Assembly: GCA_028689775.1 (NCBI GenBank) | Contig: JAQVCM010000025.1 | Coordinates: forward strand, 1 to 33,352 | Length of the DNA stretch: 33,352 bases | Direction: 5' to 3' | Origin: Crocinitomicaceae bacterium | GTDB lineage: Bacteria; Bacteroidota; Bacteroidia; Flavobacteriales_D; Crocinitomicaceae | Shown: positions 6,900 to 15,025 of the stretch, piece by piece | How the letters are laid out: each line of letters starts with the position of its first letter | How positions within the stretch are numbered: the stretch's first letter is position 1 | Made by a program: the position numbers and the translations under genes | The notes under the pieces: model-generated | Told to the model about the DNA's origin: nothing | Database searches by the model: none | What the model saw: the letters and a program-made list of their open reading frames with translations, nothing else

Positions 6900-7205
6900 C
6901 CCACCACGTTAGAAATATTTATTTATCTTCGTTAAATGGAAACTTATTATGTTTATTTATTACAATCTGAAGTAGATAACTCTTGGTATATAGGCTTTAC
7001 AAATGACCTAAATCGTCGATTAAGTGAACATAATAACGGGCATTCTTTTTATACAAAAAGGAAGATTCCTTGGATTTTGATTTATTATGAGGTCTCTTTC
7101 AATAAATATGATGCTATTGCAAGAGAAAAATATTTAAAATCTGGAATGGGTAGAAGATATCTGAAGAATCGATTGAAGAACCAATTAAATTTCTAACGTG
7201 GCCCA
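6900..7205. mobile_element. 298-bp GIY-YIG insertion element with TIRs and 4-bp target duplication
   Basis: CCACGTTAGAAAT at 6904-6916 is the exact reverse complement of 7189-7201. The element (6904-7201) is flanked by CCCA at 6900-6903 and 7202-7205. Deleting the element and one CCCA gives TTTTGTCCCCAAGTATGC, which on the minus strand restores the continuous transposase motif ILHTWGQNLSLHPHVH. The insertion is therefore real, and the ends are defined to the base. Apart from about 32 bases on the left and 5 on the right, the whole element is the GIY-YIG gene, whose stop codon lies inside the right repeat. Confidence 0.88.
6936..7196 (+). CDS. GIY-YIG family endonuclease carried by an insertion element
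   Basis: This 86-residue, single-domain protein has YVYLLQ (5-10) and WYIGFTNDLNRRLSEHN (17-33), which form the GIY-YIG core with Y7, Y18, R27/R28 and H32. AREKYLKSG supplies the conserved glutamate E64 that binds the catalytic metal. Single-domain members of this size (YhbQ/UPF0213-like) cleave DNA but have no known DNA-recognition domain. Here the gene fills a 298-bp unit with terminal inverted repeats inserted in a transposase gene on the opposite strand, and the TAA at 7194-7196 is inside the right repeat. TATCTTCG at 6924-6931 is one base off a promoter box and lies 4 bases before the ATG. Whether the protein moves the element is unknown. Confidence 0.9.
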   Translation: METYYVYLLQSEVDNSWYIGFTNDLNRRLSEHNNGHSFYTKRKIPWILIYYEVSFNKYDAIAREKYLKSGMGRRYLKNRLKNQLNF

Positions 7206-7409
7206 AGTATGCAAAATAGATATCATACCAAGTTGAACGCTTTCCGTTGTACCAAATTGATTTAAAGTCGCCCAAGTAGCACAAAACAAGGAGTCACAAA
7301 CCAACTTTGATTGATGTAAAGCCAGCGACTTTAATTCACTTGGCAAGGTGAAAACCAAGTGATAATACGTACAAGGAAGTAAATTAGCTTCTCTTTTTTG
7401 TATCCATTC

Positions 7410-7719
7410 AGGAGAAATCGAAGGCCATAAACCGTATGCTTAAAGTAGGATTGTGAAGGTGTTTTACTGCGTTTTTGAAGTTCAAAAAGATATTCTTGCA
7501 CTTGTTCAGCATCCAAATCAGTTGGCAAACACTGAAAGTGCAAAGCCATTGTTGCAACATGGCGACTGTAATTCTCAAACGTTTTCTTACTACGGCCCAA
7601 AACAGAAATATTCCGTTCAAAACGATGAAGTAGTTCTGAAAAACCATTAACTTCGCGACAGGCACGATTAAGGACTTTATTGAACCTTACTTCTTCCGGC
7701 GTTTTTTTTTCGTTGTCAT
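7410..7719 (-). pseudogene. Tyrosine recombinase, N-terminal fragment
   Basis: Reading the minus strand gives the SAM-like core-binding domain of a phage-integrase-type recombinase: RFNKVLNRACREVNGFSELL, then ISVLGRSKKTFENYSRHVAT and SYFKHTVYGLRF. The sequence then runs into transposase DNA near 7405-7425, so the whole catalytic domain (R-HxxR-Y) is missing. The likely ATG (7717-7719) is followed by a nine-A run (7702-7710 on the complementary strand) that puts it out of frame with the rest; ten A would restore the frame. The fragment is thus broken at both ends. Translation could start at the TTG at 7600, but this would give only a partial domain fused to out-of-frame sequence. Confidence 0.8.
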
Positions 7720-8370
7720 ATAAAATGCATTAAGTGAACGCTAAATGTACGGATAGTTGCGGAAGGCTACCGTAGGTTTAGTTCAACTTATACGGTGCAC
7801 TGCATGTTTTAGATCATTTAAATTTGGATTTAATAGTTGCACAAAAATTTCCAGATTTTGGCTTGGGGAAATCCATTAACGATCGATTGGCAAGAGCTAC
7901 AAAATAAGTACTAAATAAATGATGTGAGCACTTCATTATTTGAAATACGAATACCTGACAAATATCGATTAACTTAATGATTATTAATCACTTTTACTTG
8001 TTTTCGATTTTCATCGGTCAACAGTGATTTGAAAAAAGAAAACCAAATGTAGCTTCTTTAATTGTTGCAAATAAACAAGCGTTTGACACGATTGTTGTTG
8101 AATGCATTTCACCCTAAAAAATCGCAGAAACATCGACATAAAAGAACTTGAATATGGCTAAGTCATCGGATTGATTCATACACTAAATCTCAAGTAAGAC
8201 AATCCATTCAAACGTGAGATTTATGCAGATTTTATTCAACTTGTTAGATTTTATGGTTACTTTTAACTTGCTACTGAAAATCATCGCAGATTTTCTATCC
8301 AGTGTTTATTTACTAAATTAGTTGCTTCAACACGCCATTAATCATACACATACGCGTTGATAACCAGAAA
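7720..8370. other. Non-coding stretch upstream of the IS91 remnant
   Basis: I see no supportable gene here. The part nearest 7720 is probably the upstream end of the IS91 element, but I cannot place its boundary. The remainder is A/T-rich, with scattered stops in every frame, and holds no clear repeat, RNA or promoter box. It may contain decayed coding sequence that I do not recognise. Confidence 0.4.
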
Positions 8371-9492
8371 ATGAAAGTTAAACTCTTACTTCTTGTATTG
8401 ATCATCCTGTGTAGTTCAAACATGAGCTTTGGACAGGTGACTGATGGAGTTTTGATCGCATCCGATAGCCTTGTGAAAAAAACGGTGGTTTCAAAGTCTA
8501 GATATAAATTTATTCCTGAGTTAAATAAAGTTTCGACGTCACAGTTGACATTTTATGAGCGGTTTGACAGTCTTTCTAGAATTGTTGAGGAGAAGGATCT
8601 AAATTCAGATGGTACAATGTATGCCTGGAGTTTCTTTGAATATGACGATCAGGGAAATGTTGTAAAACGCAAAATTTTGAACGGAGACAGCACCTTGGTA
8701 ATGCTTGAGACCATAAACTACGATCAAAGAAATCGGCAAACGTTTCGCATTGGAATTGATCCTGACAACAAAATCCGATTTCAAAGTAATCACATTTATC
8801 AGAAAGACAGCATCGTCTATTGCGGATGGTTTGATGATAGTACGAACGTTTCTACCTACATCTACCAAATTGATTCAACTGAAAAAAAGATTAAGGAAAC
8901 TCATTACCATGGGAAGGGCGAAAAGAAAGTAAAGTTTTATGAGTCTCATTTTCAGTACAAAGACACAATGCTTCATCAAAAGCAAGAATTCTACCTTGAT
9001 CATGGAAAAATCCGAAGCGGTACGGAATATGAATACGATAAAATTGGAAACGTAATTCAAGAGTATGATATCGATTCCAGTGGTAAAAAACACTTAAAAG
9101 AAATCACGAGATATGATTTGAGTGGAAACAAGGAGTATTTGAAAGGTTTCAAAGACAACAAGGTGAGTTACGTCTATCGTTGGTTCAATCAATATGATTC
9201 ATTGCAAAGACCTATAAAAACGATTAAATATTGTGATACGCTCGCATTCAAACCATACGCATATCCGAGTATATCAGAAATTACATTTGAATACCGGGAA
9301 GATTATTTAGGAAGACGGACGGAGATAAAAACAGCCATTCACTATTTATCTTTCGGAGATCGCATCGCAACAATACAAAAAACAAGCGTCAATTTCGACA
9401 GTCAAGGCCTTTGGATCAATACAACAGAAACTTTGAATGGAGAATTGACTAAATATCGATATGCAAACTACACATTTAAAGAAGAACCTTAA
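8371..9492 (+). CDS. Exported YD/RHS-like repeat protein of unknown function
   Basis: This 373-residue protein has a signal peptide (1-22, LLLLVLIILCSSNMSFGQ). The rest is a run of short beta-hairpin-like units of the form 'YDxxGNVxxxxxxxSDG', for example FFEYDDQGNVVKRKILNGDS, YEYDKIGNVIQEYDIDSSG, RYDLSGNKEYLKGFKDN and FNQYDSLQRPIKTIKY. These resemble YD/RHS repeats in loose form and are common in exported Bacteroidota proteins of unknown role. There is no T9SS sorting domain, no lipobox and no enzymatic motif. It stands alone, with a terminator directly downstream. Periplasmic or surface location is inferred from the signal peptide. Confidence 0.75.
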   Translation: MKVKLLLLVLIILCSSNMSFGQVTDGVLIASDSLVKKTVVSKSRYKFIPELNKVSTSQLTFYERFDSLSRIVEEKDLNSDGTMYAWSFFEYDDQGNVVKRKILNGDSTLVMLETINYDQRNRQTFRIGIDPDNKIRFQSNHIYQKDSIVYCGWFDDSTNVSTYIYQIDSTEKKIKETHYHGKGEKKVKFYESHFQYKDTMLHQKQEFYLDHGKIRSGTEYEYDKIGNVIQEYDIDSSGKKHLKEITRYDLSGNKEYLKGFKDNKVSYVYRWFNQYDSLQRPIKTIKYCDTLAFKPYAYPSISEITFEYREDYLGRRTEIKTAIHYLSFGDRIATIQKTSVNFDSQGLWINTTETLNGELTKYRYANYTFKEEP

Positions 9493-9508
9493 ATGTAAAC
9501 GGTTCGCA

Positions 9509-9540
9509 AGACAGGCTAAAAAATAATAGCTGTCTTTTTT
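9509..9540 (+). terminator. Rho-independent terminator
   Basis: AGACAG(G)CTA pairs with TAGCTGTCT with one bulged G around an A-rich loop and is followed directly by six T. It lies 17 bases after the stop of the preceding gene. Confidence 0.8.
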
Positions 9541-9598
9541 GTCAATAAAATTTTAAATCCAGATCGTCCCACCTAATTTTAACAATCAACTTTAAACC

Positions 9599-9832
9599 AT
9601 GAGCATGCAAACAAAATACTTCGAAAAATTAAAAACTGAAAACATATTTATGGATATTTATACGGACAGGTATGATGAATCCATTTATGGTTTCATCGTT
9701 GATTTTAATGACGAATTTGTTCTCTTGGAACATTATACTGACATTGGAGAAATTGGCGGAATTGCTATTTTAAAAAGAGAAAATATATCTCGGATTAAAT
9801 GGGCAGGAAATAATATCCATAAATCAACATCT
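9599..9832 (+). other. Small Sm-like domain reading in frame into the dehydrogenase
   Basis: From ATG 9599 (or ATG 9605), 78 codons encode a soluble beta-rich segment (FMDIYTDRYDESIYGFIVDF, then DEFVLLEHYTDIGEIGGIAI and KRENISRIKW). It resembles small stand-alone Bacteroidota proteins of 70-90 residues with an Sm-like fold. It has no stop and continues in frame into the signal peptide that begins at 9833. A cytoplasmic domain ahead of a signal peptide would block export, so either this is a separate gene that lost its stop codon or the two genes share one frame and the dehydrogenase initiates internally. Confidence 0.55.
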
Positions 9833-11401
9833 ATGAAAAAGTTTTTTTCAATCTGCATCTCAATCATCATCTCATTTTCAATGTTTTCCCAAACGTTTAC
9901 CCGTTCTGAATTGTCAACTGCGGTTTCAACTCCTTGGGAAATTATGTATGGTCCCGATGATTTTCTTTGGATAACAGAATCTGGTGGACGAGTATCGAGA
10001 GTAGATCCTTCAAACGGTGCTAAAACGGTGATCTATACTGCTCCTGATTATTTCGGAGGTTCACCACTTGAAAACTCACCTCATTGTCCAAATTCAGCCA
10101 TTGGATCTGGAACACTTGGTTTGGCCCTTCATCCCGACTTTTCAAATTCGAATACTTCATTTATCTATTTTCTTTATTCATACAACAGTGGAACGGCGCA
10201 AACTCCAGCAACTAAATTTAGAATTAAGAGATTGACATGGAATGCAAGCACTAGCGTTGTTACGAGTGATTCAAACATCGTCAATCTAATTTCCACAGGT
10301 TATGACCATTTGGGCGGCCGATTAGCAGCTATAAAACAGAATAATATTTCTTATCTTTTTTTATCACTTGGTGACAATGGAATTTCTGAACAAAATTCAC
10401 CCAATTGCTATTCGCCACAATCAAGCAATCCAAATAATTTTGCTCAAGATATCACGACTCAAAATGGAAAAATTCATCGATTCAATGTAGATGGAACAAT
10501 CCCGATCGATAATCCGGTCGCAGGAAATTCATTCTACACGCGCGGTCATAGAAATCCGCAGGGATTGATGTACAATTCCGATTTAGATATCATTTATGCC
10601 ATTGAACACGGCGACAGAACAGATGATGAAATAAACATCTTACACAAAGGCATGAATTACGGTTGGAAAAATGCGCGCGGATATCATGACGACAACAGTT
10701 TCCCTGGAGAAGCTGATTTTGTCGCTAATTATATACCAAACCCACTAATTACAAATGATTCTTTGGTTGAACCATTCTTTGCTTGGTGCACCACTCCAGA
10801 TACTTCTCAACTTTATACAGATTGGTGCACCGTAGCGCCTTCTGCCGGAATGTATTATGGAAATACTGGAATTCCACAATGGACGAACAGTTTATTAGTC
10901 GTTACCTTAAAGAATGGTTTAACAACGGATAACGAAGTGTATCAATTTAAACTTCAGCCAAACGGAGAATTGGTTCCTTCGACGATTCAAAATCCGAACC
11001 CAAAAAGATTTTTCGGCGCTGATCAAGCACTCAATGGAAGATTAAGAGATATAGCAATCTCAACTGACGGAAAATCCATTTACCTCATCAATAATGGAGG
11101 TACACCCGCTGACAAAATCACCGTATATCACTATGATTCGACCTTATCGGTAAATAACGATGTACAATTACCGAACATTCAGCTCTTCCCAAATCCTGTA
11201 ACAGACATTTTAACCATCCAAGGATTAGCGGATTATTCAGGTCTAAAAGAAATTCAAATCACAACCTTGCTTGGACAAGAAACATCAGTAGAAATGGATG
11301 AAAATCACACCATTAATGTCTCTAAATTGAACAATGGAATTTACTTTGTCAATTTGATCTTTGAAAATAAAACACATGCGATGAAGTTTGTAAAGAATTG
11401 A
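9833..11401 (+). CDS. Secreted PQQ-type sugar dehydrogenase with T9SS A-type sorting domain
   Basis: Starting at ATG 9833 gives 522 residues with a clean signal peptide (KKFFSICISIIISFSMFSQ). A six-bladed beta-propeller of the soluble glucose/sorbosone dehydrogenase type follows, with LWITESGGRVSRVD, LGLALHPDF, RGHRNPQGLMY and EHGDRTDDEINILHKGMNYGW. Enzymes of this family oxidise sugars using PQQ, and the HRNPQG histidine region is typical of the active site. The last 75 residues (IQLFPNPVTDILTI ... GIYFVNLIFENKTHAMKFVKN) form a T9SS type A sorting domain, so the enzyme should be secreted or surface-attached. An in-frame start at 9599 would add 78 residues before the signal peptide; I reject it as the start of the secreted form. 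The true substrate is unknown. Confidence 0.88.
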   Translation: MKKFFSICISIIISFSMFSQTFTRSELSTAVSTPWEIMYGPDDFLWITESGGRVSRVDPSNGAKTVIYTAPDYFGGSPLENSPHCPNSAIGSGTLGLALHPDFSNSNTSFIYFLYSYNSGTAQTPATKFRIKRLTWNASTSVVTSDSNIVNLISTGYDHLGGRLAAIKQNNISYLFLSLGDNGISEQNSPNCYSPQSSNPNNFAQDITTQNGKIHRFNVDGTIPIDNPVAGNSFYTRGHRNPQGLMYNSDLDIIYAIEHGDRTDDEINILHKGMNYGWKNARGYHDDNSFPGEADFVANYIPNPLITNDSLVEPFFAWCTTPDTSQLYTDWCTVAPSAGMYYGNTGIPQWTNSLLVVTLKNGLTTDNEVYQFKLQPNGELVPSTIQNPNPKRFFGADQALNGRLRDIAISTDGKSIYLINNGGTPADKITVYHYDSTLSVNNDVQLPNIQLFPNPVTDILTIQGLADYSGLKEIQITTLLGQETSVEMDENHTINVSKLNNGIYFVNLIFENKTHAMKFVKN

Positions 11402-11546
11402 ATTGGTTTGTCAACAATTAAAAAAGTATAAATTGCTTATTGGTTAATTCGACTGGGATTTTGATGAAAGGTCAGCTCTGTAAATGGAATGATTCTTTTA
11501 TAAACGATGATGCAGAATGAGAATGATCGTAAACCTTTCGTCTTCT

Positions 11547-12620
11547 TTACTTCCTAAACAACGCAAGATACTTCGGTCGATTCGCCAAAACTGAATAGCG
11601 TTCATCGATTGTTAGTTTTCCAGCCAAGCCGATTTCAATGCGTTTGGTTGGATTTTGAATCAAATCTTCTAAAATAATTTTCCACTCTTCAGGACTTGAA
11701 GCCAAGAAACCATTTACACCAGATTCTACAATTTCTTTATTCACACCAACTGGAGACATGATTGTTGGAATTTGCAGCGCCATGTATTGCAAACCTTTAA
11801 AACCGCATTTTCCTTCTGCCCAAGCATCATCTTTCAAGGGCATCACACCGATGTTGATTTTAGCCAAATCTTCAATCTCAGTGTCTTTATTCCACGGAAT
11901 ATAAATCAAATTATCTAGGTCGTAATTCGGTTTCTCGTTGGAAATAACAATGAAATCAAAAATGTACTTTGTCGACAATTCCTTTAAAACGGGGATTAAA
12001 TCGTCCAAATAATTCATCGTTGTATGTGTTCCCGTCCAACCTATCGAAACTTTTTCAGGCAGCGGATTGGTCGTCAAATTGTGGTGATAAATTGTGTCGA
12101 TTGTCGTGGGAATAACCACAACGTTCGAGTTGAATTGACGTGCATAATCCGCTAAATATTGATTTCCAGCAACAACTTGATTCGCCCATTTCATGCAATA
12201 ATTTACTTTCCAATACATTTTCAGCTTTTGAAATCGGGCATTTACCTCGCTGTAATTTGGCAACCAAATGGCATCATCAAAATCATAAACGTATTTACGT
12301 CGTAATATTTTTGCAATAATCCATTCAAAAATTGGAGGTCCAACTTGAGAAGCTTCACGGTGAATGAAAATATAATCTGCTTTTTTCAAACGAAACAATA
12401 ACTTAAAACGATTGAGAAAACTTTTTAAGATTCCACTAACTTTTACAAGCGTATTATTTTCGGTATACAACTGATTCCAAGTGGATTCATCAATGAAAGA
12501 ATGAATTTCAATTTTAAATCCCTGCGATTTTAAAAATTCAACATATTGTTCAAATCGAAAACGTTGAGAAGGGGCTTTCTGAAATGGGTAAGGAACGATG
12601 AAATAAATAGTTTTATTCAT
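11547..12620 (-). CDS. Glycosyltransferase, GT4-like (GT-B fold)
   Basis: This 357-residue protein has no membrane segment. The N-terminal half includes a YDFDDAIW motif seen in GT4-type transferases. The C-terminal half has the nucleotide-sugar-binding pattern IGWTGTHTTMNYLDDLIPVL, VMPLKDDAWAEGKCGFKGLQYMAL and GVNKEIVESGVNGFLAS, in which E/K-G-L-Q forms the conserved EX7E-like element. It should add a sugar to a lipid-linked or polysaccharide acceptor at the cytoplasmic membrane. Its start overlaps the preceding glycosyltransferase by 4 bases (12617-12620), so the two are co-translated. Donor and acceptor cannot be told from sequence. Confidence 0.88.
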   Translation of the reverse strand: MNKTIYFIVPYPFQKAPSQRFRFEQYVEFLKSQGFKIEIHSFIDESTWNQLYTENNTLVKVSGILKSFLNRFKLLFRLKKADYIFIHREASQVGPPIFEWIIAKILRRKYVYDFDDAIWLPNYSEVNARFQKLKMYWKVNYCMKWANQVVAGNQYLADYARQFNSNVVVIPTTIDTIYHHNLTTNPLPEKVSIGWTGTHTTMNYLDDLIPVLKELSTKYIFDFIVISNEKPNYDLDNLIYIPWNKDTEIEDLAKINIGVMPLKDDAWAEGKCGFKGLQYMALQIPTIMSPVGVNKEIVESGVNGFLASSPEEWKIILEDLIQNPTKRIEIGLAGKLTIDERYSVLANRPKYLALFRK

Positions 12621-13837
12621 AGCACCGTTTTATAAACTTTGAGATATTTTTTCGATCCTTGATCCAGCGAAAAATAATCCTTTGCACCTTCTTCTAAATC
12701 TTCTTTTTTAAACTCAAAATAAGCCTCGATCGTTTCTTGATAAGATTTACTAGTAAAGTCTTTTACAGCCAAGCCAGATTTATATTTATTCACAATAAAA
12801 TCAGTATCTCCTACTCCTTGATTGCAGACCAAGGGAATTCCCATTGCCATGATTTCTCCCTGTTTTGTTGGAGACGATGCTTTTTTAGAAAAAGTAGGTC
12901 GAATAAAGAAGATGGATAAATTAAAAAGAGAGATGTGTTTTGCAACCTCCGCATGCACGCAAGAAGTAACCAAGACATCAAGATCTTGAATACCTTTAAG
13001 TCGCGTCGTTTTGTAAATCTCATCTGGATTTTCAGCTGTGACAAATAAGAATCGTGCGTTTTCTTTTTTCTTCTTTAATTCGATAAAGTAATCCAGCATT
13101 TCAGAAAGCATGTACCAAGTACCAATAGATCCAACGTAGCCTAGAATATAGTCACTGACGTCAATCGTTAATTCCTTTCTAAGTGCATTTTGTTCGTCAA
13201 TTTTAATGTTATTTGGATTAAACAAATCTAAATTTACACAACACGGTATCACCTCAATTTTACCTGCATCTACACCTTCAACTTTCCAATCCAAAATAAC
13301 TTCCTTACCAGCTGTTGTTAAAGAAATGATATGATCTGATTCTGTGAGGTATTGTTTTTCTTTCTTTTTGAAGAAATTGTAAATGAATTTATAGAAAGGT
13401 TTGTTAATATCCCAAATATTTCCATCAACTCTTTCATCTGCCCAAAACCCGCGCATGTCAAAAATGAAAGGAACATTCTTTTTGCGTTTCATTTTGAGAC
13501 CAACCAAAGCAGAAATATAACTGCGGCAGTGAATGATTGAAAAGACTTGTTCTGCGTGCAAATTGAACGCTTTTTTCTGCATTTTGTAGATGTCCCAAAT
13601 GGTGGAAAAAACAGGTGGATTTTTGGTGTATTTAATCGGATGCCAAACAATATTTGATGCATCGCAAATTTTCTGAATGTTGTCGCTATTTTTCTCAAAA
13701 GGAATCTCCTTCTCAAAACTAATCAAATGAAAGTCAAAACCTTCTTCGGATAGCTTCGTGATGTATGGCAATACTTGTGATTGCCCTAGTGGGTCGGTCA
13801 TCCCGTCATACGAGATATATAGGATCTTTTTATTCAT
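12617..13837 (-). CDS. Glycosyltransferase, GT4-like (group 1)
   Basis: This 406-residue GT-B-type transferase has an N-terminal acceptor domain starting ILYISYDGMTDPLGQSQVLPY, a loop with MRGFWADERVDG, and a C-terminal Rossmann-like donor domain. In that domain, LGYVGSIGTWYMLSEMLDYF and SSPTKQGEIMAMGIPLVCN hold the glycine-rich and Glu motifs of family GT4. It is the first gene of a two-gene minus-strand operon with the partner at 11547. Together they look like a fragment of a surface-polysaccharide pathway, although no polymerase, flippase or sugar-nucleotide genes are nearby. A TATCTTTG box sits at 13854-13861 on the minus strand. Confidence 0.9.
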   Translation of the reverse strand: MNKKILYISYDGMTDPLGQSQVLPYITKLSEEGFDFHLISFEKEIPFEKNSDNIQKICDASNIVWHPIKYTKNPPVFSTIWDIYKMQKKAFNLHAEQVFSIIHCRSYISALVGLKMKRKKNVPFIFDMRGFWADERVDGNIWDINKPFYKFIYNFFKKKEKQYLTESDHIISLTTAGKEVILDWKVEGVDAGKIEVIPCCVNLDLFNPNNIKIDEQNALRKELTIDVSDYILGYVGSIGTWYMLSEMLDYFIELKKKKENARFLFVTAENPDEIYKTTRLKGIQDLDVLVTSCVHAEVAKHISLFNLSIFFIRPTFSKKASSPTKQGEIMAMGIPLVCNQGVGDTDFIVNKYKSGLAVKDFTSKSYQETIEAYFEFKKEDLEEGAKDYFSLDQGSKKYLKVYKTVL

Positions 13838-13853
13838 TTCAAATTACAAGTGA

Positions 13854-13861
13854 CAAAGATA
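13854..13861 (-). promoter_or_regulatory. -7 box for the glycosyltransferase operon
   Basis: On the minus strand this reads TATCTTTG, 16 bases before the ATG at 13837. No TTG element lies at the standard 19-23 base spacing, so the upstream half is weak. Confidence 0.5.
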
Positions 13862-13915
13862 AAATTTAATTCGATTTTAAGGGAATTTCAACAAGAGAAT
13901 TTAAAGATATACGAC

Positions 13916-15010
13916 CTAAAAATCAAGTGTCAATTGTACATTTTCTTGTATTTTCTCTCCGATTTCAAAATTAGATATTTGAAAACCGATTAAACGAACA
14001 GGCTTTGAAAGTGGCAATACCTGAGTGATTAGCTGGACTCCTATCTTTTCAAAATCCTTGAACTCTGTCAGTGAATAAGTGTGGGTATGAGACCTGGTTA
14101 GCTGAATGAAATCATGGTATTTCAACTTGATGCTTAAAGTCTTGCCAGCACCAATTTTATTTGATGCACTCAATTGTTTGGACGCATATCTATCCCATAA
14201 CTCTTGCAAAATCTCTTTTGATTTTAGTGTAAATTCCTCCGGATCAAAAACATCATTTTCGAAGGTATTTTCAACACCAATACTTTTTCGCTCGCGGTTC
14301 GGCACAACATCCCTGTGGTCAACACCACGAGCAATTTGATAGAAATAAAGTCCTGATTTCCCAAACATCTTTGTTAGAAATTCCAAACTCAATTGACGTA
14401 AATCTTTTCCTGTGGAGATGCCTAAATCTTTCATCGCTTCTTCTGTTACTTTACCGACGCCATAAAATCGCCCAATTGGAAGACTGTCTATAAAATTCAA
14501 TCCATCTTTGGGTTTGATGATGAATAAACCATCTGGCTTGTCTTGGTCTGAAGCTGTCTTGGCTAGGAATTTATTGTACGAAACTCCGGCAGATGCAATG
14601 AGATTTAATTCGTTTTTAATGTCGTTTTTAATCGCTTGCGCAATGAAGGTTGCTGATTTGATGTCCATCTTATTAAAAGTCACATCTAGAAAAGCTTCGT
14701 CTAGCGACAATGGTTCGATTTGATCCGTGTAGCGGTGGAATATCTGGTGAATCTCTTTGGATATTTCTTTGTAACGTTCAAACCGAGGTTTTACAAAGAT
14801 CAAATGCGGACATTTTTTAGCTGCTAAGCGAGAACTCATCGCGGACTTCACGCCAAATTTTCGAGCTTCGTAATTGGCTGCAGCAACGACACCACGTTCG
14901 GCATTTCCGCCAACCGCAACTGCTTTTCCCCTCAACTCTGGAAAATCTAGTTCTTCTACAGATGCATAAAAAGCATCCATGTCTACGTGTATGATTTTTC
15001 GAATTTCCAT
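13916..15010 (-). CDS. dinB: DNA polymerase IV (Y-family, translesion)
   Basis: This 364-residue protein has all core Y-family motifs: HVDMDAFYASVE (D10 as metal ligand, F14 at the steric-gate position) and SLDEAFLDV with catalytic D104 and E105. It also has a helix-hairpin-helix region (IGRFYGVGKVTEEAMKDLGI) and a little-finger domain. The C-terminus ends QLTLDF, which resembles a beta-clamp-binding peptide. It copies damaged templates and is mutagenic. It is transcribed alone, away from the ACT-domain gene at 15272. TAAATTTG at 15018-15025 (minus) is a possible -7 box. No SOS operator was recognised upstream. Not to be confused with the unrelated DinB-superfamily protein at 20824. Confidence 0.96.
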   Translation of the reverse strand: MEIRKIIHVDMDAFYASVEELDFPELRGKAVAVGGNAERGVVAAANYEARKFGVKSAMSSRLAAKKCPHLIFVKPRFERYKEISKEIHQIFHRYTDQIEPLSLDEAFLDVTFNKMDIKSATFIAQAIKNDIKNELNLIASAGVSYNKFLAKTASDQDKPDGLFIIKPKDGLNFIDSLPIGRFYGVGKVTEEAMKDLGISTGKDLRQLSLEFLTKMFGKSGLYFYQIARGVDHRDVVPNRERKSIGVENTFENDVFDPEEFTLKSKEILQELWDRYASKQLSASNKIGAGKTLSIKLKYHDFIQLTRSHTHTYSLTEFKDFEKIGVQLITQVLPLSKPVRLIGFQISNFEIGEKIQENVQLTLDF

Positions 15011-15017
15011 GCTGTTG

Positions 15018-15025
15018 CAAATTTA
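15018..15025 (-). promoter_or_regulatory. -7 box upstream of dinB
   Basis: TAAATTTG on the minus strand ends 8 bases before the dinB ATG, again implying a very short leader. The TTG element is not evident at a normal distance. Confidence 0.4.

Larger units (their letters stand above)
6232..7425 (-). pseudogene. IS91-family Y2 transposase, truncated and interrupted
   Basis: Read on the minus strand, the first piece (about 7425-7202) gives EWIQKREANLLPCTYYHLVF, then TLPSEL, and ends at ILHTW. After the inserted element the frame resumes at about 6900 with WGQNLSLHPHVHCIVPGGG, containing the HUH metal-binding motif (HPHVH). Later YLGRYTHKVAISNHR supplies the paired catalytic tyrosines of Y2 transposases. 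A probable zinc-binding tail (CPCCKTG) precedes the stop at 6232. Such enzymes catalyse single-strand rolling-circle-type transposition. The N-terminal zinc ribbon (about 80-90 residues) is missing because of the fusion to the recombinase, and the insertion breaks the frame. An isolated stretch from 6873 could still be translated from a GTG but would lack the HUH motif. Confidence 0.85.
6232..7719 (-). mobile_element. Decayed IS91-family element with recombinase gene
   Basis: The pieces, read on the minus strand, are the N-terminal part of a tyrosine recombinase (7719 to about 7415), a deletion junction, then an HUH/Y2 transposase to 6232, itself interrupted by a 298-bp insertion. Bacteroidota IS91-type elements often carry a recombinase gene directly upstream of the transposase, which fits this order. 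The outer ends are not certain; the hairpin at 6012-6046 may mark one end. The element cannot encode a working transposase in this state. Confidence 0.75.
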
